This document shows, piece after piece, positions 1 to 8,359 of a stretch of DNA of 64,000 bases. Below the pieces are notes generated by a model. It was not told the origin of the DNA. It worked only from the letters and a program-made list of their open reading frames with translations, and searched no databases. The stretch comes from Reyranella sp. (lineage in GTDB: Bacteria; Pseudomonadota; Alphaproteobacteria; Reyranellales; Reyranellaceae). How positions within the stretch are numbered: the stretch's first letter is position 1; every line of letters starts with the position of its first letter. The DNA lies in NCBI RefSeq assembly GCF_030651995.1, contig NZ_JAUSBN010000052.1, forward strand, positions 1 through 64,000, given 5' to 3'. A program made the position numbers and the translations under genes.

Positions 1-24
1 TGCCTGACAACCGCGCAATTTTGA

Positions 25-67
25 TTCTCGCGATCCACGTGTGACGAACGAAATGGAATCGCGAGAA
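25..67. repeat. Perfect 10-bp inverted repeat at left edge
   Basis: TTCTCGCGAT at 25-34 pairs exactly with ATCGCGAGAA at 58-67 around a 23-base loop. There is no T-run, so it is not a classical terminator. It lies in the 183 bases between the window edge and the TPR gene, where I see no coding region. It may belong to a gene ending left of the window. Confidence 0.4.
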
Positions 68-183
68 GGCGGCCAAGATTCGAAAGCATCTCAAAAGTTC
101 AGCATCCCCATGCCCTGCTCAAAGATTCACAAGCTCTCAGCATGAGGATTGGTGGTGGCGAATCTATCTTGATCGGAAAGACT

Positions 184-1836
184 CTAGGCGGCTTCGCGTC
201 GGCACAGACACGACGCCCGCACCGGCATCTCCGTGCGGGCGGCCGCGAGATCGAGGCGTGCCTTGATCAGCGGCGCCTCGACCGTCTCGCCACGCCGCGT
301 CAGGCATTCGTGCAGGCCGTGCAGGCTCCAGACGTTCTCGGGATGCCAGCAGGCGCGGTTGGTCTTGCCGTCGAAGCCGAGGTCGGCGCGATAGACGGCT
401 TCGGCTTCGGCGAGATGGCCCTGCTCCAGCAGCAGCGCGCCCAGTGCGTGCCGGGTCGGTTGCATCCAGCCCCAGGGCTCGTCGTAGGGCAGCGAATCGT
501 CGAGCTCGACGGCGCGGCGCAGGTGGGCGAAGGCCAGATCGAAGTTGCCGCGGCGATATTCCAGCTCGCCGGTCAGCATCTCCTCGGCGATGGCCAGCAG
601 GTCGACCATCGTGTTGTTGTGCAGGCGCCGGCTCTCTGGCACGCGCGCGCAGGCAGCGCGGAAGTCGGCGCGCGCCTTCTCTGCCAGCTCGATCTCGCCC
701 AGCACCGAATGCGCCACGCCCTTGGCGTAGAGCGTCATCGCCGTGGTCGAGCAATAAAGGTCGGGGTCCTTCGGCAGCTCCTGCGCGATGATCTCGCGCC
801 ACTTGCCGAAGCGCACCAGCACGTGCTGCTTCATCGAAAGATAGCCCTCGACGAAATCGGCCATCGGCGGCGACGGGATGCGCAGCAGCTCTTCGGGCGT
901 GGTGTCGATCAGCTCCTGCGCGGCGGTGATGGCCGGCGTGTACTGGCCGAGGAACATGGCGCCGTAGACGATGAAGTGATGATCGTGGCTGCGATACATC
1001 GAATAGACGTTGAGGGCGCCCTCGCGCGCCAGGTACTTGCGGTCGACCACGACGGCCTTCTGGTTGTAGACGACGACGTCGCGATAGTTGCCGCACAGCA
1101 CGTCGATATGGGTCGGCATGTGCACGAGGTGGCCGGAGTCGGGCACCAGGTCGCGCAGCCGGTCGCCGGCGCGCAGCGCGCGCTGCGGGAACGGCGACAT
1201 CTCCATCAGATGGACGTAGAGGTGCAGCAGGCCGGGATGGTCCCAGCTCGCCGGGATGTCGCGGAACGCGCCTTCCAGCACCTCGACCGCCTCCTCCGTG
1301 CCGGCGCCCGGCGTCGGCTGGCCGGTCTTGAGGTCCCACATCTGCCACGGCGTCTCGTTCATGATCGCCTCGGCGAACACCGAGCGCAGGTCGAGATCGT
1401 TCGGATGGGCGCGGAACAGCTTGCGCATCTCGACGGTGAACGCCTTGTCCCAAGTGGTCTGATCCTCGATCGCCTCGCGCTGCGGATAGCGCGCCGGCAG
1501 GGCGCGGATCAGCGCCTGCTCGACTGGCGAGGCATTGGGCGCGGCGGCCAGCGCGCGCTGCATGGCGTCGTACGAGGCTTCGAGCGCGCGCTTCTTGCCG
1601 GCCGGATCGTAGCGGTGCCAGGGGAGATTGTAGTTCGGCCCGGCAGCGTAGGAGATGCCCCAATGTGCCATGGCGCAGCCGGGATCGGTCTCCAGCGCCT
1701 TCTCGAAGCACTTGATCGCCTCGGCATGGTTGAAGCCGTAGAGCCAGTTCAGTCCGCGATCGAACCAGAGCTGGGTCTGAGGCGACGAGGTGGTGACGGT
1801 CCGCTTGTAGGCGCCGAGATCGTAATAGTCGTCCAT
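184..1836 (-). CDS. Tetratricopeptide repeat (TPR) protein
   Basis: 550 aa with no signal peptide or membrane segment, so probably cytosolic. A TPR-like helix pair is seen near residues 25-60 (WLYGFNHAEAIKCFEKALE, then a DPGCAMAHWG stretch), and helix-turn-helix pairs recur to the C-terminus (ELEYRRGNFDLAFAHLRRAV near residue 440). A conserved block GHLVHMPTHID near residue 235 is typical of this long TPR family rather than of generic TPR adaptors. The start ATG at 1836 has GGGAG 9 bases upstream. It is transcribed divergently from the FAD oxidoreductase, with 71 bases between. Family membership is clear by eye; the molecular role is unknown. Confidence 0.8.
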   Translation of the reverse strand: MDDYYDLGAYKRTVTTSSPQTQLWFDRGLNWLYGFNHAEAIKCFEKALETDPGCAMAHWGISYAAGPNYNLPWHRYDPAGKKRALEASYDAMQRALAAAPNASPVEQALIRALPARYPQREAIEDQTTWDKAFTVEMRKLFRAHPNDLDLRSVFAEAIMNETPWQMWDLKTGQPTPGAGTEEAVEVLEGAFRDIPASWDHPGLLHLYVHLMEMSPFPQRALRAGDRLRDLVPDSGHLVHMPTHIDVLCGNYRDVVVYNQKAVVVDRKYLAREGALNVYSMYRSHDHHFIVYGAMFLGQYTPAITAAQELIDTTPEELLRIPSPPMADFVEGYLSMKQHVLVRFGKWREIIAQELPKDPDLYCSTTAMTLYAKGVAHSVLGEIELAEKARADFRAACARVPESRRLHNNTMVDLLAIAEEMLTGELEYRRGNFDLAFAHLRRAVELDDSLPYDEPWGWMQPTRHALGALLLEQGHLAEAEAVYRADLGFDGKTNRACWHPENVWSLHGLHECLTRRGETVEAPLIKARLDLAAARTEMPVRASCLCRREAA

Positions 1837-1907
1837 GGCCCATGCTCCCGCTGCGATCCGGAGGCATGGTGCCGCCGTCCGCCCGGTTGCGCTAGTCTCG
1901 AACGGCC

Positions 1908-3020
1908 ATGGACACGGGAAAGCGGATCGTCATCTGCGGCGGCGGCGCCATCGGCGCGGCCATCGCCTATTTCCTGAGCCGCCGCGGCGCGCGGCCGGTC
2001 GTGGTGGAGCGGCACGAGGTCGGGGGCTCGGCCTCCGGCAAGTCGGGTGGTTTCCTGGCGCTCGACTGGTGCCGCGGCACGGCGCTCGACCGGCTGGCCC
2101 GCCGCAGCTTCGCCTTGCATGCCGAACTCGCCGGGGATCTGGGCAATCCGTGGGGCTACAGAAGACTCACGACCTTTGCCGGTCATGCTGCGGAGGGGCG
2201 TCGCGCGCAAGGGACCGCCGGACGGCCCTGGCTCTCATCAGACGTGACCCTGACGGGCCAGATCGGCTCGCCCCGGACGACGGCGCTGGTCGAGCCGCGC
2301 GCCTTCACGACCGGATTGATGAGCGCCGCACGGGCGAACGGTGCCGAACTGCGTCTCGGGACCGTCACGGGAATGCTGAGGAGCGCGTCCGGCGCAATCG
2401 GCGGCGTCACGCTTGAAAGCGGCGAGACCGTGGAGGGCAATGGCGTGGTGATCGCCCTGGGGCCGTGGTCCATCCTGGCGTCGCGCTGGCTGCCGCTGCC
2501 CGCCGTGTACGGCTTCAAGGGCCATAGTCTCGTCTTCCGCACCGGCGAGGCGGTGCCGGCCGAAGCCCTGTTCCTCGAATACGAGGAGGCGAGCGGCGAG
2601 ACGCTGACGCCGGAGATCTTCGCGCGCGCCGACGGCACGGTCTGGGCCTGCGCGGTTTCGAGCACCGCGTCGCTGCCGGTCGATCCGTGCGATGTCGTGG
2701 GCGACGAGGGTGCACACGAACGGCTGGAGGCGCTGTGCCGCGCCGTGTCGCCTGCCCTCGCGGCCGCGCCCATCGTCGCGCGGCAGGCCTGCTTTCGGCC
2801 CGTCACCGAGGACGGCCTGCCGTTGATCGGCGCCGTGCCGGGTGTCGCCAATGCCTGGGTCGCGACCGGCCACAGCGTCTGGGGCATGCTCAACGCGCCC
2901 GCGACCGGCGAGGCGATGGCCGAGCTGATTCTCGACGGTGCAACGACGCATGTGGAATTGAGGCACTTCGCACCGGGCCGGCTGCGGCCTTTCTCGCGGC
3001 TCCGCAATCAGTCGTCCTGA
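1908..3020 (+). CDS. FAD-dependent oxidoreductase (DAO family)
   Basis: 370 aa flavoprotein of the D-amino-acid oxidase/glycine oxidase type. The N-terminus has the Rossmann dinucleotide-binding motif VICGGGAIGAAIAYFL (residues about 8-23) followed by VVVERHEVGGSASGKSGG, the usual DAO-family FAD-binding segment. The C-terminal part has RPVTEDGLPLIGAVPGVANAW and ATGHSVWGML, the second FAD-contacting block. The substrate is probably an amine or amino acid but cannot be named. The final codons and the TGA stop lie inside a palindromic repeat (3011-3096), so the extreme C-terminus may have been remodelled by that element. Confidence 0.85.
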   Translation: MDTGKRIVICGGGAIGAAIAYFLSRRGARPVVVERHEVGGSASGKSGGFLALDWCRGTALDRLARRSFALHAELAGDLGNPWGYRRLTTFAGHAAEGRRAQGTAGRPWLSSDVTLTGQIGSPRTTALVEPRAFTTGLMSAARANGAELRLGTVTGMLRSASGAIGGVTLESGETVEGNGVVIALGPWSILASRWLPLPAVYGFKGHSLVFRTGEAVPAEALFLEYEEASGETLTPEIFARADGTVWACAVSSTASLPVDPCDVVGDEGAHERLEALCRAVSPALAAAPIVARQACFRPVTEDGLPLIGAVPGVANAWVATGHSVWGMLNAPATGEAMAELILDGATTHVELRHFAPGRLRPFSRLRNQSS

Positions 3021-3096
3021 GCGCAGCGAAGGACCTCGCAGAACGACCAGAGTACTGCCTGGCTGACGTGAGGTCCTTCGCTGCGCTCAGGACGAC
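3011..3096. repeat. Family A intergenic palindrome, copy A1
   Basis: Two perfectly complementary 26-base arms (3011-3036 and 3071-3096; core CTGAGCGCAGCGAAGGACC) surround a 34-base loop. It sits between convergent genes and supplies the TGA stop of the FAD oxidoreductase at 3018-3020; the opposing gene's stop starts 4 bases beyond the right arm. It could act as a bidirectional terminator or mRNA-end stabiliser (inference). Confidence 0.85.
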
Positions 3097-3099
3097 AGT

Positions 3100-3789
3100 T
3101 TATTCCGACTTGCTCGTCCAACGCGGCGGAAGCAGTCGGGTGTTGAGGACGAACGGAACGCTGTTGTCGCTGAGGCGGATCGTGCCGATGAATGGCAGGT
3201 CGTAGGAGGCGTGGAAATAGATCTGCGCGCGCTGCACCACGCCGTAATCCTCGTTCATCGGCGGCAGGCCGAACAGCGCACGGAAAGGACACCTGAACGT
3301 CGCCTGCTCGCCGGGCTTCAGCTCGCCGGCAGAGCCCGCCGGAAAGCGCACGTCGGTCGCCTCGATCAGGGTCGGCTCGCGGCCCGAGGCGCGCACGTGA
3401 TCGAGCACGCAGGCGAACTTGAGGCCCTTCATCGCAAACCACGGACTCCGATTTTCCGCCGTGAACGTCGCGTCGAAGGGCGAGCCGGCCTTCTGCTCCT
3501 CTGACGCATAGACCGGCACCGGCCGCATCGCCCAGGCACCGATGCCAACACCTGCGATCACCACCAGCACCGCGAGGAAGACGATCAGGCTCTGCAGCGA
3601 CTGCGCGCCGCTGTGCGCCATCATGCGCAATTCCTGCTGCAGGGTCGTGGTGGGCGGCGGCAGCGGCCTCGGCGCGGAAGTCCGGGGTGCGGGTTTGCGC
3701 GCTCTCGGTTTGGTGCCGGACGAAGGCGGCCTGGCGCCGGAAGAGGCGCTCTTCCGCGACTTGCTCGGGGACTTCTTCTTCTGCGCCAT
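3100..3789 (-). CDS. Hypothetical single-pass membrane protein
   Basis: 229 aa, no recognised family. Residues 1-48 are very basic and proline-rich (MAQKKKSPSKSRKSA...). One hydrophobic segment follows at about 67-88 (SLIVFLAVLVVIAGVGIGAW). About 140 residues then follow, probably extracytoplasmic, with two Cys that could form a disulfide. The start ATG at 3789 was chosen because it gives the lysine-rich N-terminus directly; the open frame further upstream overlaps the next gene. It is last in a minus-strand run. Confidence 0.65.
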   Translation of the reverse strand: MAQKKKSPSKSRKSASSGARPPSSGTKPRARKPAPRTSAPRPLPPPTTTLQQELRMMAHSGAQSLQSLIVFLAVLVVIAGVGIGAWAMRPVPVYASEEQKAGSPFDATFTAENRSPWFAMKGLKFACVLDHVRASGREPTLIEATDVRFPAGSAGELKPGEQATFRCPFRALFGLPPMNEDYGVVQRAQIYFHASYDLPFIGTIRLSDNSVPFVLNTRLLPPRWTSKSE

Positions 3790-3848
3790 GGTTGAACTCG
3801 TAGCGCTTCCGGCCCGCGCCATCCATCCCGCCGCTGGTCGCAGGCGGC

Positions 3849-4673
3849 TCAGGAGAAGGCAATCTCCATCGTGCGCCGCGTCGCCTTGGCACCCTCGCGC
3901 GCGACATCGACGGCGGGCTGCGCCCAGTGCACCGGATTGGGCGCCTCGTAGCTCACCCAGCCTTCGTAGCCCTTGGCCGCGAGAAGCTGGAACATGTCGT
4001 TCCAGCGCACCACGCCCTGCCCCGGTGGCAGGCGATCGACCGGCGGCGCGGCGTTGGGCGGCGCGTTGGGCACGTCGCTGTACTGAACGTAGAAAATCTC
4101 GGCGGCGGGCACTTCCTCGAAGCCGCGGCCGGGGCGACCGCCCCTCTGCAGATGATAGGCATCGAGCAGCAGCCCCACATGCTTCTGTCCGGCCTTGGCG
4201 ATCAGTTCGCGCAGGATCTCGAGGCGGCTGACGATCGGATGCTGGAACTGGTATTCGAGCGCCAGCCGAAGGCCGTGGCGCGCCACGATCTCGCCTGCAT
4301 GACGGATATTGGCCACCGCCTCGTCGAGCGACGCGGCGCCCGGACCGATCCCGCTCATCACCGTTGCGCAATCGAGCGTGACGGCCCTCTCGCAGGCCTC
4401 CTCCAGCGACGCGAACAGGCGCTCGCGATCTTCGGGCACGGCAAAGGTCCAGCCGTACTCGCAGCCGACGGCACTGACCGGCAGTCCGTTCGCACGCACG
4501 CGGCCCAACACCTCGGTGTTCGACAGGCCACGCTCCCGCGCCCGCATGAAATCGACGCGGCGCAACTCGATCGCGTCGAAGCCGCCGGCCTTCGCCGCGG
4601 CCAGGGCTTCTTCGAATGGTGTCGTGTCGACCGTCCAGAGGTGGAGTGCGAAACCGCGGAACTTGTGGCGCAT
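3849..4673 (-). CDS. Sugar phosphate isomerase/epimerase family protein
   Basis: 274 aa TIM-barrel protein of the xylose isomerase-like (AP endonuclease 2) superfamily. Seen: the N-terminal FALHLWTVDTTPFEEALAAA strand-helix, GFDAIELRRVD, a barrel strand LALEYQFQHPI, and HVGLLLDAYHLQRGG carrying the metal-ligand Asp/His expected on the C-terminal barrel edge. ATG 4673 is preferred over the upstream in-frame start at 4697 because AAGGGA lies 7 bases before it. It probably isomerises a sugar or inositol derivative; the substrate cannot be read from sequence. Confidence 0.75.
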   Translation of the reverse strand: MRHKFRGFALHLWTVDTTPFEEALAAAKAGGFDAIELRRVDFMRARERGLSNTEVLGRVRANGLPVSAVGCEYGWTFAVPEDRERLFASLEEACERAVTLDCATVMSGIGPGAASLDEAVANIRHAGEIVARHGLRLALEYQFQHPIVSRLEILRELIAKAGQKHVGLLLDAYHLQRGGRPGRGFEEVPAAEIFYVQYSDVPNAPPNAAPPVDRLPPGQGVVRWNDMFQLLAAKGYEGWVSYEAPNPVHWAQPAVDVAREGAKATRRTMEIAFS

Positions 4674-4748
4674 GTCTTGATCCCTTCGTCCGATCATGGA
4701 CGGCCGGGACAGGCGCTCAGGCCGTGTCGTCGACCACGGCGGCGGTTT

Positions 4749-5558
4749 CTAGATACGGTGATCCATGTCGAGGGCCGGTTCCGGCACGTCGACGCAGCCG
4801 ATGATGCGGGCGGGCACGCCGGCGGCGGTGCAGCCGGCCGGCACGGGGTCGAGCACGACGCTGCCGGCCGCGATCTTGGCGCAGGCGCCAATCTCGATGT
4901 TGCCCAGAACCTTGGCGCCGGCCCCCAGCAGCACACCGCGGCGCACCTTGGGATGGCGGTCGCCCCGCTCCTTGCCGGTGCCGCCCAGGGTGACGCCGTG
5001 CAGCATGGAGACGCCATCCTCGACGACGGCGGTCTCACCGATCACGACGCCGGTCCCGTGGTCGATGAAGATGCTCTTGCCGATCACCGCGCCGGGATGG
5101 ATGTCGAGGCCGAACAGCGAACTCGACCGGCTCTGCAGGAAGTGCGCGAGCGAGCGCCGGCCCTGCGTCCACAGCCAGTGCGATGCCCGGTAGGTCTGCA
5201 GCGCGTGATATCCCTTGAACCAGAGCAGCGGATCGAGATGCGAGGTGCAGGCCGGGTCGCGGTCGGCCACCGCCATGATGTCGGCCCGCGCGGCGAGGCC
5301 GATGCCGGGATCGGCCGCGAGGGCCTCGTCGAAGGTCTGGCGGATCAGCGCGGCCGGCACCTCGGTCGTGCCGACGAGCCGCGCGAGGTGATAGCTGAGC
5401 GCATTCTCGAAGCGGGGCTGGCTCAGGATCGTCGCATGGAGGGTTCCGGCCAGCACGGGTTCCGCGGCGGCCGCCGCATGCGCCGCTTCGCGAATCCGGT
5501 CCCAGACCGGATCGACCGAGCGCAACTCGGTCGGGTTCTTGGCAAATGCGCTGTCCAT
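4749..5558 (-). CDS. cysE: Serine O-acetyltransferase
   Basis: 269 aa. It makes O-acetylserine from serine and acetyl-CoA, the first step of cysteine synthesis. The N-terminal helical SATase domain (VWDRIREAAHAAA through ALIRQTFDEAL) is followed by a left-handed beta-helix of hexapeptide repeats. The family signature is present: DIHPGAVIGKSIFIDHGTG, then LHGVTLGGTGKERGDRHPKV, with the catalytic His/Asp region. The C-terminus ends near MDHRI; I do not see the usual long terminal tail with a final Ile that inserts into cysteine synthase, apart from the last Ile itself. Length is normal. It lies in a minus-strand run with mlaC upstream. Confidence 0.93.
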   Translation of the reverse strand: MDSAFAKNPTELRSVDPVWDRIREAAHAAAAAEPVLAGTLHATILSQPRFENALSYHLARLVGTTEVPAALIRQTFDEALAADPGIGLAARADIMAVADRDPACTSHLDPLLWFKGYHALQTYRASHWLWTQGRRSLAHFLQSRSSSLFGLDIHPGAVIGKSIFIDHGTGVVIGETAVVEDGVSMLHGVTLGGTGKERGDRHPKVRRGVLLGAGAKVLGNIEIGACAKIAAGSVVLDPVPAGCTAAGVPARIIGCVDVPEPALDMDHRI

Positions 5559-5669
5559 GGCGCTCTCCTCCGCTCCGCTCTCGTCCCCTGCGACGCCCGC
5601 GAAAGCGATCGACGCGCCTCCCTAGGAGGAAAGACTACGCCGACCGGCCCGCAGGCGCAATTCGCCGCG

Positions 5670-6260
5670 TCAGCGGGCGGCCCGGGCTTCCAGCTCGCTG
5701 ACCAGCGGCTCGACCTTGCCGCCATGGTTCTGGATGTAGGAATTGAAATCCGAACGTCTAGTCATGACCATGCTGACGCCCTCGACCTTCACGTCGGTGA
5801 TGCGGTCGCCGCGGACCTCCCATTCGAGCTTGATCGGCTGGCCGCTCGTCTGGTTCAGACGGCTGTCGACGATAATCGCGCCGTTGGTGCGCGGCGTCAC
5901 CTTGCCGATGGTCAGCGTCTGGCCGCCATACTGGCCGAACCGCTCGCTGTAGGCCTTGGCCTCGGCGGTGGCGACGGCCTTCAGGAAGCGCGCACGCTCC
6001 TGCTCGGTCGCCGTGTTCCAATGCGTGCCCAGCGCCACGCGGGCCATGGCAGGCATGTCGAAGTTGGCCTGGAGAACCCCAAGAATCGCCGCCTGGCGAT
6101 CGGCGCCGGTCTTGGTCTTCACGATCTCGATGACCTGCTGCGCGGTGCGCTGCACGATCTGTGCGGGATCGGCGGCAACGGCCGGTCCGACCACGGCGGT
6201 GAACACGGCCGCAGTGGCCACGAACTGCAACACGACACGACGAGAGGCGAGCTTCGGCAC
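5670..6260 (-). CDS. mlaC: MlaC/Ttg2D-type periplasmic phospholipid-binding protein
   Basis: 196 aa. Residues 1-29 form a signal peptide ending AVA-AD. The mature part matches the Ttg2/MlaC family: IVQRTAQQVIEIVKTK, then FDMPAMARVALGTHWNTATEQERARFLKAV, and a beta-rich C-terminal half. Members shuttle phospholipid between the outer-membrane MlaA complex and an inner-membrane Mla ABC transporter. The start is GTG at 6260, with AAGGAG 6 bases upstream. It lies 81 bases downstream of mlaA in the same direction, which supports the assignment; no mlaFEDB genes are seen nearby. Confidence 0.88.
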   Translation of the reverse strand: MPKLASRRVVLQFVATAAVFTAVVGPAVAADPAQIVQRTAQQVIEIVKTKTGADRQAAILGVLQANFDMPAMARVALGTHWNTATEQERARFLKAVATAEAKAYSERFGQYGGQTLTIGKVTPRTNGAIIVDSRLNQTSGQPIKLEWEVRGDRITDVKVEGVSMVMTRRSDFNSYIQNHGGKVEPLVSELEARAAR

Positions 6261-6341
6261 CGTGCACTCCTTTGACGAAATTTGGGGGAAGCGTTCTAGC
6301 GCGGACGCCCGATCAACGCACCCTCGGCCGGACCCGTTGCG

Positions 6342-7145
6342 CTAGCGAACCAGTGCCAGGTTGTCGCGACGCTCGAGTTCGCTGCGGGCGTTGGTCTTCT
6401 CGCGCTTCTCGCGAATCTGGTCGGCACGGTTCTGGGTGTAGGCCGAACGCAGCGCCGCGTAGTAGTCGACGCTGTTCTTCTCCAGGTCGTCGAGCGCGAA
6501 GATGGTGCGGGAACGGTAGTCGACGGCATTCATGCCGTAGCGCCCGATCTGCCAGACATCCCAGTCGACGGCGAGATTGAAGGTCAGGATGCGGAACGGA
6601 TCGACCAGATAGTCCATCATCAGGCCGGTGCCGTCGCGCGCGTTGGACGGACCATAGGCCGGCAGCATGAGATAGAAGCCGCCATTCTCCGGCTCGACGC
6701 CCGCCCACAGGCCGATCGTCTTGCCGAAATCCTCCTTGGTGCGTTCCAGTCCGAAGCTCGAGGCCACGTCGAAGATGCCGGCCACGCCGATCGTCGAATT
6801 CACCAGAAAGCGCGCCATGGTCGTCGCGGCGCGATTCGGATCGCCCTGGAAGACCTCGTTGATGGCCGTCACCGGCTCGCCGAGATTGTCGAGGACGTTG
6901 CGCACGCCGGTCTGCGCCCGCTCAGGCACCAGGTCGCGATACATGACCGCCAGCGGTCGCAGCGCCATGACGTCGACGGCGCGGTTGATCGAGAAGATGA
7001 AACGATTCGGGGTTTCCAGCGGATCCCACACTTCGGCGGCGCCGGTATCGCCGGAAGCACAGCCTCCCAAGACCGTTCCGGCGAGGGCGACCGCGACCAT
7101 CGAGCGGCGAATGCTGGCAGCAAAGGCTCTCGTCACACCGATCAT
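6342..7145 (-). CDS. mlaA: MlaA/VacJ family lipoprotein
   Basis: 267 aa outer-membrane lipoprotein for retrograde phospholipid transport. Seen: N-terminal Arg residues, a hydrophobic stretch and lipobox LGGC (Cys29), then the family hallmark DPLETPNRFIFSINRAVD at about 41-58 and GIFDVASSFGL / FGKTIGLW further on. ATG 7145 was chosen because it places the lipobox at a normal distance; in-frame starts to 7352 would add an unusual N-terminal extension. It appears to be co-transcribed with mlaC. The C-terminus is charged (EKREKTNARSELERRDN). Confidence 0.9.
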   Translation of the reverse strand: MIGVTRAFAASIRRSMVAVALAGTVLGGCASGDTGAAEVWDPLETPNRFIFSINRAVDVMALRPLAVMYRDLVPERAQTGVRNVLDNLGEPVTAINEVFQGDPNRAATTMARFLVNSTIGVAGIFDVASSFGLERTKEDFGKTIGLWAGVEPENGGFYLMLPAYGPSNARDGTGLMMDYLVDPFRILTFNLAVDWDVWQIGRYGMNAVDYRSRTIFALDDLEKNSVDYYAALRSAYTQNRADQIREKREKTNARSELERRDNLALVR

Positions 7146-7350
7146 CAACGCCGACCCCGGATCATCCGCTGGCCCGGGACGCCGGGCCAAAAAGCGTGAC
7201 GCGACGTTCATCCGTCGCATCGTTCGGAGTGTTGCATACCGGCACCGTGTTCTTAAAGCAATTCCGGGGCCGGCATTTCCCCCGGCCCAGTATCCTTTGT
7301 TTCTTGTGTTTCCGCGGCCACAGATCACCCCCAAAACGAGCCTTGCATAC

Positions 7351-7366
7351 ATAAAGATATGCTTAT
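7351..7366. promoter_or_regulatory. Operator-like palindrome before the met operon
   Basis: ATAAAGATATGCTTAT is an imperfect 16-base palindrome (12 of 16 positions symmetric) centred on ATAT, ending 12 bases before the ATG at 7379. It is the only strongly AT-rich block nearby. An ArsR-family dimer encoded by the next gene is the obvious candidate to bind it (inference). Similar ATAAAGATAT-type sites near metF/metH in alphaproteobacteria are recalled from comparative genomics, not checked here. Confidence 0.6.
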
Positions 7367-7378
7367 ATCATTCTTTCC

Positions 7379-8359
7379 ATGGAACACCTCCTCACCCTGC
7401 TGCGAGCCGCCGCCGAAGACACCAGGCTGCGGATTTTGGCCTTGGCCGCTCGTGAGGACCTGACTGTCAGCGACTATGTGAATGTGCTGGGACAGAGCCA
7501 GCCGCGCGTCTCCCGGCACCTGAAACTGCTGGTCGAGGCGGGCCTGTTGGAGCGTTTCCGCGAGGCCCAGTTCACCCGCTTCCGCCTGACCAATGGCGGC
7601 GAGGATGCCGCCCTGGTGCGCGAGTTCGTGCGCCGGCTCGATCCCAAGCATCCCCGGATCGCGACTGACCGCGCCCGGCTGGATGCCGTCCAGCAGCGCC
7701 GCCAGACGGCGGCCGCCCGCTTCTTCCGCGACAATGCCCAGCGCTGGGATGAACTCCGCGCCCTGCACGTTGCCGACCGCGAGATCGAGCGGGCGCTTAG
7801 CCATCACCTGCCGCTCGGCGCCCGCCGGCTGCTCGATGTCGGCACCGGCACGGGCCGCCTGCTCGAGGTGCTGGCGCCCAAGGTCGAACAGGCGATCGGC
7901 GTCGACCAGAGCCGCGAGATGCTGGCGCTGGCCCGCGCCAACCTCGCCCGCGCCGGCATCGACAATGCCGATATCCGCCAGGGCGACATGTACGCCCTGC
8001 CCTTCGAGTCCGACAGTTTCGACGTCGTGACGATCCACCACGTGCTGCACTATGCGGACGATCCCGCCGCGGCACTGGCCGAGGCCGCGCGGGTCGTGAA
8101 GCCCGGCGGCTCGGTCCTCGTGGTCGACTTCGCGCCACACGACCTGGTCGAGCTGAAGCGCGAGCACGCCCATGTGCATCTGGGCTTCGCCGACAACCAG
8201 GTGCAGGGCTGGCTGCGCAGCGCCGGCCTCAGTCCGCTCGAACCGATCCACTTTCCCGGCCGCCGCCTGATGACGGGCATCTGGCGCGGCGAGCGCGAGC
8301 TGCCGGCCCGCGCCGCCCCGCGGCCTGCCGCCGTTTCCGTCCATGGAGAATCACGATGA
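7379..8359 (+). CDS. ArsR-family regulator fused to a SAM-dependent methyltransferase domain
   Basis: 326 aa in two parts. Residues 1-75 form an ArsR winged helix-turn-helix (LRILALAARE, VLGQSQPRVSRHLKLLVEAGLLERF recognition region). Residues about 145-260 form a class I methyltransferase fold with motif I LDVGTGTG (152-159), an acidic GVDQSREML and a YALPFESDSFDVVTIHHVLHY block. No arsenic-type CxC metal site is visible. It overlaps metF by ATGA and leads the metF-metH operon, so it probably senses SAM or SAH and controls the operon (inference; SahR/SamR-type regulators are the known parallel). There is little Shine-Dalgarno signal before ATG 7379. Confidence 0.87.
   Translation: MEHLLTLLRAAAEDTRLRILALAAREDLTVSDYVNVLGQSQPRVSRHLKLLVEAGLLERFREAQFTRFRLTNGGEDAALVREFVRRLDPKHPRIATDRARLDAVQQRRQTAAARFFRDNAQRWDELRALHVADREIERALSHHLPLGARRLLDVGTGTGRLLEVLAPKVEQAIGVDQSREMLALARANLARAGIDNADIRQGDMYALPFESDSFDVVTIHHVLHYADDPAAALAEAARVVKPGGSVLVVDFAPHDLVELKREHAHVHLGFADNQVQGWLRSAGLSPLEPIHFPGRRLMTGIWRGERELPARAAPRPAAVSVHGESR

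Noticed and set aside
142..1977. A 611-codon plus-strand frame opposite the TPR gene
   Set aside because: It is the antisense shadow of the TPR protein, with low-complexity composition and no recognisable domain.
3011..3096. Family A repeats considered as CRISPR or insertion-sequence ends
   Set aside because: Copies are single, dispersed stem-loops without spacers, target duplications or transposase genes.
3927..6275. A 782-codon plus-strand frame opposite the isomerase, cysE and mlaC genes
   Set aside because: It spans three well-supported minus-strand genes and shows no domain of its own.
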